Shown piece after piece: positions 35,407 through 43,855 of a DNA stretch of 64,000 nt. The DNA comes from Zobellia barbeyronii (GTDB lineage Bacteria; Bacteroidota; Bacteroidia; Flavobacteriales; Flavobacteriaceae). A program made the translations under genes and the position numbers. The stretch lies in contig NZ_JACATN010000006.1 of the NCBI RefSeq assembly GCF_018603515.1, positions 62,001-126,000 of the forward strand. The letters run 5' to 3'. Each line of letters starts with the position of its first letter. Position 1 is the first letter of the stretch. Below the pieces are notes generated by a model. The model worked only from the letters and a program-made list of their open reading frames with translations, was not told the DNA's origin and did not search any database.

Positions 35407-36232
35407 CCCCATCACTGAACAACCCTCTAAATATAACAATCTAGAAAAGATGGACGTATTGGAACTGCTCAGTAGTATTAATGCTGAAGACAAGACCGTT
35501 CCCTTAGCTATAGAAAAGGCTCTTCCACAAATTAGTGACTTTGTGACTGCAGTAGTTCCTAAAATGGAACTTGGAGGAAGATTATTCTATATAGGTGCTG
35601 GCACAAGCGGCAGACTAGGTGTTCTAGATGCTTCTGAATGCCCTCCAACTTTTGGTGTTACCGATGACCATATTATTGGCCTCATAGCAGGTGGAGATAT
35701 CGCCCTTAGAAAAGCCGTAGAGAATGCCGAAGATGATGCAAACCAAGCGTGGAAAGACTTAAAGAAATTTGAAATATGTGAAAACGATGTGCTACTAGGT
35801 ATAGCTGCATCCGGCTCTACACCTTATGTAGTTGGCGGGATAAAGAAGGCTAAAGAAAAAGGCCTTATTACAGGTGGTATTTCATGCAATGAAAATTCAC
35901 TATTAACCATAGAAGCTGATTACCCAATTGAATTAATAGTAGGCCCTGAATTTGTAACAGGCAGCACTAGAATGAAAGCCGGTACCGCTCAAAAATTGGT
36001 TCTAAACATGATTTCCACGGCAATAATGATTCAACTAGGAAAGGTAAAAGGCAACAAAATGGTGGACATGCAGTTGTCCAATAAAAAATTGGTAGAACGG
36101 GGTGTCAAAATGATTATGGATGAACTAAATATTGATGCCGATTTAGCAAGACTCTTATTGAAAAAATACAAGAGCGTTAGAAAAACCATAGACCTTTATA
36201 AAGACCGCCTAAATACAAATAGTTTAGATTAA
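35399..36232 (+). CDS. murQ: N-acetylmuramic acid 6-phosphate etherase
   Basis: The 277-aa protein has the SIS-domain MurQ signature: GAGTSGRLGVLDASECPPTF (about residue 65, containing the catalytic Glu) and GSTRMKAGTAQK (about residue 190). MurQ cleaves the lactyl ether of MurNAc-6-phosphate to give GlcNAc-6-phosphate and D-lactate in the cytoplasm. It is slightly shorter than E. coli MurQ (298 aa) at the C-terminus but complete in motifs. It overlaps the symporter gene by 8 bases. No kinase (MurK or AnmK) is present in the cassette, so MurNAc must be phosphorylated by a product encoded elsewhere. Confidence 0.95.
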   Translation: MSNPITEQPSKYNNLEKMDVLELLSSINAEDKTVPLAIEKALPQISDFVTAVVPKMELGGRLFYIGAGTSGRLGVLDASECPPTFGVTDDHIIGLIAGGDIALRKAVENAEDDANQAWKDLKKFEICENDVLLGIAASGSTPYVVGGIKKAKEKGLITGGISCNENSLLTIEADYPIELIVGPEFVTGSTRMKAGTAQKLVLNMISTAIMIQLGKVKGNKMVDMQLSNKKLVERGVKMIMDELNIDADLARLLLKKYKSVRKTIDLYKDRLNTNSLD

Positions 36233-36311
36233 AATCTTTTTGTCCCAAAATAATTTAGTTGTTAAGCGGAAATACCACATGCCTCGATTGGTATTTTCAA
36301 TTAGGAGGATT

Positions 36312-36349
36312 GGTCGGTAAACATTTGTTGTGCCGGCCTTTCTTTTTTT
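36312..36349 (+). terminator. Intrinsic terminator after murQ
   Basis: An imperfect stem (GGTCGG... with ...CCGGCC, 36312-36338, two G-U pairs) is followed by an 11-base pyrimidine run rich in T. It lies 79 bases after the murQ stop. Confidence 0.65.
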
Positions 36350-36384
36350 ACCTTATAAATAACTTTTCCCATTTATACTTTAGC

Positions 36385-36490
36385 TTACCTTTTTACCAAT
36401 CATAATTGATTTAGTTATAAGGTTATTCTAAAGTAAACCTTATGTTCTCTAAACTTTAAAAAGCAAGCCCTTTTTCAATGGCTTGCTTTA
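36385..36490 (+). repeat. Right copy of the direct repeat, with remnant of a propeller gene 3' end
   Basis: This copy matches 28193-28297, including six codons that read LPFYQS before a TAA at 36403-36405, the ATAAGGTT/AACCTTAT inverted repeat and a terminator-like hairpin (arms 36460-36469 and 36480-36489). Upstream of it there is no intact gene, so the codons are a relic. The hairpin loop has diverged from the left copy. Confidence 0.8.
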
Positions 36491-36547
36491 GTTTTTATAG
36501 GTATTTATTAGTATAAAGTATTCTGCTCTATAAATGAGCTAGCTATT

Positions 36548-37993
36548 TTAATTACGTGTAGGCTTGGGTGCCTCTAGTATTTCATTATAATGCTTCAACT
36601 CTTCTTTCAACTCTTCTAATTTCTCAGGTTGGCTGTCTGCTAAATTGTTCTCTTCCGAAATATCTTCTTTCAAATTATATAATTCATATAGGTCATTCTC
36701 ATAAAAATAAATGAGTTTCCAATCTCCCTTCCTAACTGCTTGACCTGGTGTCCATCCACTACCGTGATAATGGGGGTAATCCCAAAACAAACTCTCATGA
36801 ACATTATTCTCTTTCCCATCTAATAATGAGGAAAGACTAACACCATCTTGATGCAAATTAGACTGGAGCGGTAAATCCAACTCATCTAAAATGGTAGGGA
36901 ACATATCCATACTAATGACAGGAGCATCAATTCTATTTCCCTGCTTTTGACCTGGTTTCTTAATTAAAAGAGGTATTCTAATACCCCCTTCATAAGCCCA
37001 GCCCTTGCCTGCTCTTAGTGGCCTTACACTAGTTGGTGCCGTACGATGAGCCACAAGCGTAGTTAGCCCTCCATTATCTGAAGTAAATACTATTAAAGTA
37101 TTCTTCATTAAATCTAAGGTTTCCAATTTTTCCAAAAGTCTACCAACATTCTCGTCTAGCGCATACAACATAGATGCATAGGATGTATTGTACTGGTTTA
37201 TAACCGTTTGACCTGTCCCTTCTTTTTTTAACAATGCCACACTATCTTTTAAGATTTGTTTCTTTTCCTGGAATTTAGCTATATGTTTTTTAGATGCCTG
37301 AATTGGTCCATGAACAGTATAGTAAGACAGATACAGTAAAAAAGGGTTGTCTTTATTTTCCTCTAAAAACGCCATAGATTCATTGGTAAGTCTGTCCGTT
37401 AAATATTCACCTTTTGGACCATCTGATAGTTTCGGGTTTTTATAGGGCGAATAATAACCTCCTGGTGGTTGACCCATATGATGACCTCCTTTATTTATAT
37501 CAAATCCTTGATCTTCCGGAAAAAAACCGGTATCACCTAAATGCCATTTACCAGCAAAAAACGTTTTATAATCTGCTTCCTTTAATACCTCTGCAAAAGT
37601 GACTTCCTCCAAAGGCAATTCATACAAGTCTTCTGGAGTTTTAAGTATCGCATCTTTACTTTCATAACCGGGAATCCAGTCAGTTATCCCTACCCTAGTT
37701 GGGTATTTACCAGTCATTATGGCCGCCCTAGTGGGTGAACAAACAGGATTGGGGCTGTAGGCATTGGTGAACAAGTTACTTTGAGCGGCCAACTTATCTA
37801 TATTGGGGGTCTCATAAAACGAACTACCATAGCATGCTAAATCTTTCCAGCCCAAATCATCTACCAAAATGAAAACTACATTTTTATATGTAGTTTTATC
37901 CATAACGTCCGGCACTTGACCCACAATTTTTTTCTCTTTACAGCCTATAAAAAATGTGCAAAGCGCTACTAAGGATATTACGTTGTTTTTCAT
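36548..37993 (-). CDS. Sulfatase, S1 family, lipoprotein
   Basis: A lipoprotein signal (MKNNVISLVALCTFFIGC) precedes a 481-aa sulfatase. Asp45 and Asp46 in LVDDLGW are calcium ligands. Cys85 in VCSPTRA is the residue matured to formylglycine in the CxPxR motif. GKWHLGD (near residue 145) and the FTSDNGG element (near residue 305) complete the active site. It removes sulfate from a carbohydrate at the cell surface or in the periplasm. It is convergent with murQ and shares no obvious pathway with it. It may act on the same algal glycans as the locus near 60 kb. Maturation needs an anaerobic or aerobic sulfatase-maturating enzyme from elsewhere. Confidence 0.92.
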   Translation of the reverse strand: MKNNVISLVALCTFFIGCKEKKIVGQVPDVMDKTTYKNVVFILVDDLGWKDLACYGSSFYETPNIDKLAAQSNLFTNAYSPNPVCSPTRAAIMTGKYPTRVGITDWIPGYESKDAILKTPEDLYELPLEEVTFAEVLKEADYKTFFAGKWHLGDTGFFPEDQGFDINKGGHHMGQPPGGYYSPYKNPKLSDGPKGEYLTDRLTNESMAFLEENKDNPFLLYLSYYTVHGPIQASKKHIAKFQEKKQILKDSVALLKKEGTGQTVINQYNTSYASMLYALDENVGRLLEKLETLDLMKNTLIVFTSDNGGLTTLVAHRTAPTSVRPLRAGKGWAYEGGIRIPLLIKKPGQKQGNRIDAPVISMDMFPTILDELDLPLQSNLHQDGVSLSSLLDGKENNVHESLFWDYPHYHGSGWTPGQAVRKGDWKLIYFYENDLYELYNLKEDISEENNLADSQPEKLEELKEELKHYNEILEAPKPTRN

Positions 37994-38176
37994 TCGCTCT
38001 AGATATTTATTAGTAGGTTGGATTACTAATTTGATACGCGTTGTACAAGCTATCCTGGCTCATCAGCGTATTTAAAAAATAACTTAATGTTATACAAGCT
38101 TAAATATATTGAAATATCTACAAAGGAGTGGAGCTCTGTATGAAATGAGTAAGTAAATTCTTAAGAATAAAAATAG

Positions 38177-38578
<402 letters not shown>

Positions 38579-38580
38579 GA

Positions 38581-39219
38581 CTACATAGCAAACATAATAT
38601 GGCAAGCTATAAATCCTATTACTGCCAAAATAATACCTACTAAGAAAACATGAAAAGATGTTCTAAGTAGTTTAAACTTTCTATCTATAGTCTTTCCCAA
38701 ATGAAAAGTATCCCTTGCAATGGTCTTATAAAGTTCGTCTCCTTTGTACATTAGACCTGTAAGTTCTTCTGTGTACTCTTCTTCATTCATAGTATTAAAA
38801 TTACCATAGAACAAAAGGTTATTGGTGCTTCTATCTCCATGTGTAAGTTCTGGTCTAGTAGCAAATACTGCATAAGCTATAGATATGAGATTGGTTCCCA
38901 ACATTATAATTGCCGGATATATAAGATGTGGATCTTTATCTAACTGACTTAATACGGTTCCCAGGATGATAGATAGAATAAGTGCGTTGATGGAAATAAG
39001 AATATTCGATTTTCTATCGATCATCGCGTTCAAAGTATACTGATTTTTAGATACCAAACGAAACAAAGTTTCTGCACCACGTTCTGATCGAGGTTCAACT
39101 TTTGAAAGTTTCTTCTTTAGTTCTTTCAGCTTCTCTTTATCAATACCCAATTCAGCAATCAATTGCTTATCAATTGCTTTTTCTTGTTTTTTTATTACTT
39201 TTTCTGACTCGTCCATCAT
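38581..39219 (-). CDS. Pycsar-effector-like membrane protein (PycTM, formerly DUF5706)
   Basis: The 212-aa protein has a charged N-terminal coiled coil (about residues 1-45), two adjacent membrane helices (about 73-92 and 97-117) beginning with DRKSNILISINALILS, then a soluble stretch and a last helix (about 188-210). The core DxKxNxxLSINALILS-type motif is the mark of the PycTM family. In Pycsar defence, members of this family disrupt the membrane after sensing cyclic CMP or UMP. No pyrimidine cyclase is found in the window, so here it may have a household signalling role. It is the last gene of the Crp-Rieske operon, 12 bases after the antiporter. Confidence 0.78.
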   Translation of the reverse strand: MMDESEKVIKKQEKAIDKQLIAELGIDKEKLKELKKKLSKVEPRSERGAETLFRLVSKNQYTLNAMIDRKSNILISINALILSIILGTVLSQLDKDPHLIYPAIIMLGTNLISIAYAVFATRPELTHGDRSTNNLLFYGNFNTMNEEEYTEELTGLMYKGDELYKTIARDTFHLGKTIDRKFKLLRTSFHVFLVGIILAVIGFIACHIMFAM

Positions 39220-39231
39220 TAAATAATTTAG

Positions 39232-40470
39232 CTAGCTATATATTTTCTTTGCTACTTTGCCTACGCTCAATCCTTGAACGAATACTGAAACTAATACTAC
39301 TACATAGGTTATATACAGTATTATTTCTGCAGAGAGGTCTTCTGACAGGCTAAGTGCCAACGCTATGGATATGCCACCTCGCAAACCTCCCCATGTTAAA
39401 ATTGCTACTGTTTTTATAGGTTTACTTTCTTCATGCTTAAGTAAGCTATACGGTAATAATACGGATAAAAAGCGAGCTACAAGCACCACAAATACTGTCA
39501 AGAAACCTAGGGTAAGGTATAATGAATCGAATTTGAGAAGGTGTATCGATAGCCCTATTAGAACAAATAGAATAGCGTTAAAAACATCATCTAGAACTTC
39601 CCAAATCTCATTCAGCATTTTCCGGGTCATTCCTTTATTTGATGCTATATTAATTTTATTACCAATGACCATCCCCGAAACCACCATAGCCAAAGGTCCA
39701 GAAACATGAAGTATTGAGGCTATTGCGTAGCCGCCTATAACAATGGCTAAACTTATTAAAACCGCTAGTTGCGGATTTTCATTAATCGATTTAATAACTC
39801 TATATCCTATAAAACCTAAAACCAAACCATAGATAATTCCGCCAACGGCTTCCATTAAAAATAGTTCGCCAATACTACTACTTAATGATTCATTGCTATT
39901 TTCATCTAAACGCGCAACAATTAGCAAACCAGAAAATACCACGACTCCAATACCATCATTAAATAAAGATTCACCCTCAATTTTAACACCTAAGCTTTTC
40001 TGAATATTTGCCTTTTTTAAAATAGCCATTACAGCAATGGGGTCTGTTGGTGAAATTAATGCTCCAAAAAGCAAGGCGTGTATAAGTGGTAATTCTATGG
40101 ATAAAGATTGAGCAAGGTAATAGGTTAAAAAACCAACTATAGTAGTAGAAATAAGCACTCCAAATGTTGCAAACAATAGTATGGATTTTCGCTCTTTTTT
40201 CAGGTCATCTATGTTCACGTGTAAAGACCCCGCAAAAAGCAAAAAGCTCAACATACCGTCCATTAACAGACTTTTAAAATCTGTATTAATCACTAAATCA
40301 CAGAAATAAAGATAAAATGCTGGAAATATATTTTTTGTTAATGTGATTAGGACCACTAATGCCAAAGCCAAAATCATTAACCCGATGGTTGATGGCAGCT
40401 TTAACCACTTATAGTTGATGTAACTAAAAAACGCAGCGATTAAGAATATGATACTAAACGATTGGAGCAT
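39232..40470 (-). CDS. Na+/H+ antiporter, CPA1 (NhaP-like) family
   Basis: The 412-aa protein has about 12 helices with CPA1 markers: GALISPTDPIAV (about residue 135), EGESLFNDGIGVVVF with the transport Asp (about 168), and RGGISIALALSL (about 375). It exchanges cytoplasmic Na+ (or K+) for protons. There is no C-terminal regulatory tail. It sits 10 bases after the Rieske-ThDP gene and 12 bases before the PycTM gene in a minus-strand operon, an unusual partner for redox enzymes. Confidence 0.92.
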   Translation of the reverse strand: MLQSFSIIFLIAAFFSYINYKWLKLPSTIGLMILALALVVLITLTKNIFPAFYLYFCDLVINTDFKSLLMDGMLSFLLFAGSLHVNIDDLKKERKSILLFATFGVLISTTIVGFLTYYLAQSLSIELPLIHALLFGALISPTDPIAVMAILKKANIQKSLGVKIEGESLFNDGIGVVVFSGLLIVARLDENSNESLSSSIGELFLMEAVGGIIYGLVLGFIGYRVIKSINENPQLAVLISLAIVIGGYAIASILHVSGPLAMVVSGMVIGNKINIASNKGMTRKMLNEIWEVLDDVFNAILFVLIGLSIHLLKFDSLYLTLGFLTVFVVLVARFLSVLLPYSLLKHEESKPIKTVAILTWGGLRGGISIALALSLSEDLSAEIILYITYVVVLVSVFVQGLSVGKVAKKIYS

Positions 40471-40480
40471 GAATTTCTTT

Positions 40481-42430
40481 TTAAATCAAATTAGCATCAG
40501 TGATTATTTCTATTAATGCCGGACCATCGTGTGCTTTTAGTTTTTCTAAAGCAGGTATCAATTCTTCTATTTTAGTTACTCTGATACCTAGTGCCCCACA
40601 ATTCTCTGCATATTTTGCGAAATTTGCATTGTGTAAAGAAGTTTTCCAAACATCTAATTCAGCCGCTTTTTGCTCCTTTGAAATTTTACCGATTTCTGAG
40701 TTGTTTAAAAGCACATGTTTGATGTTCATATTGTATTTCACCAAAGTCATCATTTCACCTAAATACTGACCAAAGCCACCATCACCTGAGACCGACCAAA
40801 TAGGTCTTTCGTTGCCTTGAGCAGCCCATGCGCCCATTGCCGCAGGCAATGCAAAACCTATAGAACCCAAGTAACCCGACATTAATACAGATTGATTTTT
40901 AGGTTCAAAATAACGACCAAAAGAATAGGTGTTATTACCAACATCTACGGCAATAACCGCATTGTCTGGCACTACTTTGTTCATTGCATCAAATACTGCA
41001 ATTGAACTTAGACCAACCGTACTTTCATCTTGCAGCCTACTTGCTTTTTCTTCCTCCCATATCTCCCATCGTTTTGCAATTTCTGGGCGTCTATCTACAG
41101 TATTTATTTTTCCTTCGGTTTGTTCTTCTATAATGGTCAAGGTTTCAGAAATCTCTCCCCATAGGGCAGCATCAACTTTATGAAATTTACTTAAAGCTGC
41201 TGGGTCATAATCTACCTGTATAATAGGTTTTTTAGGCGTAATACCTGTATGATTAGAAAACGATGCTCCAAAGACAATCAATAAATCACTTTCGTTCATA
41301 AACCATGAAGCTATGGGCGTTCCGCTTCTTCCTAGTACTCCACAACCTAATTCATGATGGTCAGAAATTTGTCCTTTTCCTTTAAAGGTGGTGATTACCG
41401 GACAGTTTAATTTTTCAGCAAATGCGATTATAGCATCCATTTGAAATCGAGCGCCATGCCCTACTATAATTGCAGGTCTTTCAGATTCTGTAATCATACC
41501 TACTGCTTTCGCTACCATTTGTCTTGGCGGTGAAATATTAAAAGGTGTAATTCTATCTTCTGGAGTCTGTGCCTTTTCGTTCTCTGGCTTTGGCATAAAG
41601 GCTACCTCATCTGGGAAAGTAATATGAGATACATCTCTATTTATCAATGCGCTTTTAATCGCCAAGCTCATTAACTCGCTATGCTTAGAGTTTTGTTGTA
41701 CACTATGGTTAAAATTGGCTACGGTTTGAAAAGCACCTACCAAATCTACCTCTTGAAAGGCACCTGTTCCAAGTACTTGTGTATTTACCTGACCAGAAAT
41801 AGCCAGCATTGGTGAACGGTCTACCTTAGCATCCCACATACCGGTAAACATATTGGTAGAACCCGGACCTGCAATACCAAAGCAAACTGCGGGTTTCCCC
41901 ATTAGTTTACCATAAGCAGATGCCGCAAATGCTGCAGCGCCTTCATGACGTATTCCGTAAAATCTAAAATTTCCTTTTTCTTCTTGACGCATCATGGCAT
42001 CGGCAACCCCTAAGTTTGAATGACCAACCATGCCAAAACCGGTATCAACGCCCCAATTTATCATGGTTTCTATCATCACATCAGAAATAGTTTCTGCGTG
42101 CTTCTCTTCCTCTTCAATACCCACAAAAATTTCATCGCCTTCTTCCTTTGTTGGAAAAGTTTCAATACCATCATCAAAACCACCTGGCGGCACACCGGTA
42201 CATGGGTCAAAATCCCAACCGTGCCACGGGCAACGTAACAATCCATTTTCAATAGAACCTTCGCCTAAAGGACCACCTTGGTGTGGACACTTATTATCTA
42301 GAGCAGAAAATTTGCCTTTAAAATGTGTTAAACAAATACCTTTATGAGCAGCAGTAACAGTCATTACACGACCTTCTGCCAATCTCTTTTTATTATCTAA
42401 CACTTTATGCCACACTACTTTCTTTTCCAT
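40481..42430 (-). CDS. Rieske-fused thiamine diphosphate enzyme (pyruvate-oxidase/acetolactate-synthase-like)
   Basis: Residues 1-105 form a Rieske [2Fe-2S] domain with ligands Cys48, His50, Cys67 and His70 (CPH and CPWH). The remaining 540 residues are a full ThDP enzyme: the catalytic Glu163 in RHEGAAA, a central domain (about 310-440), and the ThDP motif GDGGFGQYL ... NN near residue 555. The fold is that of PoxB, acetolactate synthase or sulfoacetaldehyde acetyltransferase, so a 2-keto acid is the probable substrate. The Rieske domain could accept electrons from the hydroxyethyl-ThDP intermediate or donate them to a partner. I am not aware of this fusion being characterised. It shares an operon with another Rieske-fused enzyme. 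Confidence 0.88.
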   Translation of the reverse strand: MEKKVVWHKVLDNKKRLAEGRVMTVTAAHKGICLTHFKGKFSALDNKCPHQGGPLGEGSIENGLLRCPWHGWDFDPCTGVPPGGFDDGIETFPTKEEGDEIFVGIEEEEKHAETISDVMIETMINWGVDTGFGMVGHSNLGVADAMMRQEEKGNFRFYGIRHEGAAAFAASAYGKLMGKPAVCFGIAGPGSTNMFTGMWDAKVDRSPMLAISGQVNTQVLGTGAFQEVDLVGAFQTVANFNHSVQQNSKHSELMSLAIKSALINRDVSHITFPDEVAFMPKPENEKAQTPEDRITPFNISPPRQMVAKAVGMITESERPAIIVGHGARFQMDAIIAFAEKLNCPVITTFKGKGQISDHHELGCGVLGRSGTPIASWFMNESDLLIVFGASFSNHTGITPKKPIIQVDYDPAALSKFHKVDAALWGEISETLTIIEEQTEGKINTVDRRPEIAKRWEIWEEEKASRLQDESTVGLSSIAVFDAMNKVVPDNAVIAVDVGNNTYSFGRYFEPKNQSVLMSGYLGSIGFALPAAMGAWAAQGNERPIWSVSGDGGFGQYLGEMMTLVKYNMNIKHVLLNNSEIGKISKEQKAAELDVWKTSLHNANFAKYAENCGALGIRVTKIEELIPALEKLKAHDGPALIEIITDANLI

Positions 42431-42448
42431 GGGTCGGTTTTTTTCTGG

Positions 42449-43105
42449 TTATTTAATTTTTATCAATTGGTATTTTTTAAAATCAGGCATTTGAATATTG
42501 AAATGCTCATAAACCGATTTTGGAATTCCCAAATCAGCCATAAATACTTCTACTCCGTTTGGTAATTTTTCTAAAAGAATTTTAGGAGCTGCCAAGGTCA
42601 TTACCTGGTTCGCTTTAAACCCTGATAATTCACCATCTTTAGAAATACCAACGGGAATGTCCAATGATATTTTAAATGCCGATGATGCGTTTGCTAATTC
42701 AATACTTTTTACAAATGCATCTGACAACGGCAATCTTTGAGAAAATCCTAAATAAGCATCTACCCAAATATCCGTTGTTTCTGGAATACCTTCTTTAACT
42801 CCAAATAACAACGCTCTTTCTAACTGTGCTTTTGGCAGGTCTTTGGTAATAGGAACTACCAAGTCCAAATTCACGTTAAACCCCCAAGCAGCAAGTCTGC
42901 GAGCAGCTACTAAACCGCCACCACCATTGTTTCCATTACCAACGCCAATAGTGATTACAGAGGTCTCAGTTGCCTTTTTGGCGATTAATCTTGCTAGTTG
43001 AAGCCCGGCATTTTCCATCATCAATTCAATGGACAGGTTGTATTTTTCAACCGCCCAATAATCCATCTCTTTAAAGGCTTCTAACGAAAGACTGGTTACT
43101 TGCAT
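42449..43105 (-). CDS. YjeF_N-domain protein (NAD(P)HX-epimerase-like) with altered signature
   Basis: The 218-aa protein matches the YjeF_N fold: MENAGLQLARL near residue 30, a GNGNNGGGGLVAARRL loop near residue 55, and SLDIPVGISKDG near residue 148. Active NAXE enzymes repair hydrated NAD(P)H and carry GPGNNGGDG. Here Pro and Asp of that loop are replaced by Asn and Gly, while the later Asp is kept. So epimerase activity is uncertain. No C-terminal dehydratase domain is fused, unlike the usual bacterial NnrDE. It begins 2 bases after the preceding gene in the operon. Confidence 0.8.
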   Translation of the reverse strand: MQVTSLSLEAFKEMDYWAVEKYNLSIELMMENAGLQLARLIAKKATETSVITIGVGNGNNGGGGLVAARRLAAWGFNVNLDLVVPITKDLPKAQLERALLFGVKEGIPETTDIWVDAYLGFSQRLPLSDAFVKSIELANASSAFKISLDIPVGISKDGELSGFKANQVMTLAAPKILLEKLPNGVEVFMADLGIPKSVYEHFNIQMPDFKKYQLIKIK

Positions 43106-43107
43106 AT

Positions 43108-43842
43108 TTACTTTTTATAGGTATTGATAGCTTCCGTGAAAAACTGTACCACTTGTTCTTCATTAATTTTTGTAGCAGGTAAAACTGCTCCTTTAAATCC
43201 GTCGTTATTCCATTCACCTAATGAAAGAGAATCAAACTTAGAAGTATCTAAACCGTTATGACCTTTGTATCCGCTGATATAAAAATAGTGTTCATTGATC
43301 ATCGTATCAGGTACAGCTAAACCAAAGCCTATAGACAAATCATCAGAAATAATAACATAAGCACCTGAATCAAAATGATGGGGCCAAATACGAATGTCTG
43401 ATGACAAACCATTTACCTCAAGTGTTCTTTCAAGACCAGACTGCGTTAAAGTTCTTAAATCTGCAAGTTCCTTTAATTTAGATGCATCTAGTATAAAGGT
43501 GAAAGAATCATCAATTGAATACGGTAGGTCGTAATGAAAATCATAGTTATATGTCTTACCCAAAAACGTATTTGCGGAATTCGTTAACCACTCCAATACC
43601 TGCTGATGGGTTTTACCATCTAAAGCAAAAGAAGCATTGTTCTTAGGGGAATTCCATTCTAAAGAAAAGTTATTATAGTTTAAAGCAAGAACATCTCCTT
43701 CTCTTGATAATGGGTGTGTTTCTAAACGTTGTTTTTCAATTGACCATCCAAGATTAGTATGGCTATCATCTGCTTTCTTCTCTACAAAACTTATTCCTGC
43801 AGCTGCTAAATATTGTGCTGCTAAGTGCATCATTTTTTCCAT
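43108..43842 (-). CDS. Unknown protein between two redox genes
   Basis: The 244-aa protein is soluble with no signal peptide. A notable motif is IRIWPHHFDSGAYV around residue 150, with a His-His pair that could bind a metal or flavin. Two further His-rich areas (DFHYDLP; NEHYFY) are seen. I cannot assign a family with confidence. It is wedged between the Rieske-GltS-like gene (13 bases) and the YjeF_N gene (2 bases), so it must be considered part of the same system. Confidence 0.7.
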   Translation of the reverse strand: MEKMMHLAAQYLAAAGISFVEKKADDSHTNLGWSIEKQRLETHPLSREGDVLALNYNNFSLEWNSPKNNASFALDGKTHQQVLEWLTNSANTFLGKTYNYDFHYDLPYSIDDSFTFILDASKLKELADLRTLTQSGLERTLEVNGLSSDIRIWPHHFDSGAYVIISDDLSIGFGLAVPDTMINEHYFYISGYKGHNGLDTSKFDSLSLGEWNNDGFKGAVLPATKINEEQVVQFFTEAINTYKK

Positions 43843-43855
43843 CTATATTTTGTTT

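Noticed and set aside
28193-36490. Integrase-type attachment sites
   Set aside because: No integrase or tRNA is present. The repeat includes coding codons and a terminator, so recombination or gene duplication explains it more simply.
36548-37993. Sulfatase as part of the MurQ cassette
   Set aside because: It is on the opposite strand, beyond the terminator and right repeat, and peptidoglycan sugars are not known to be sulfated.
42020-42347. Plus-strand frames opposite the Rieske domain of the ThDP enzyme
   Set aside because: They are antisense shadows of a region with clear Rieske ligands on the minus strand.
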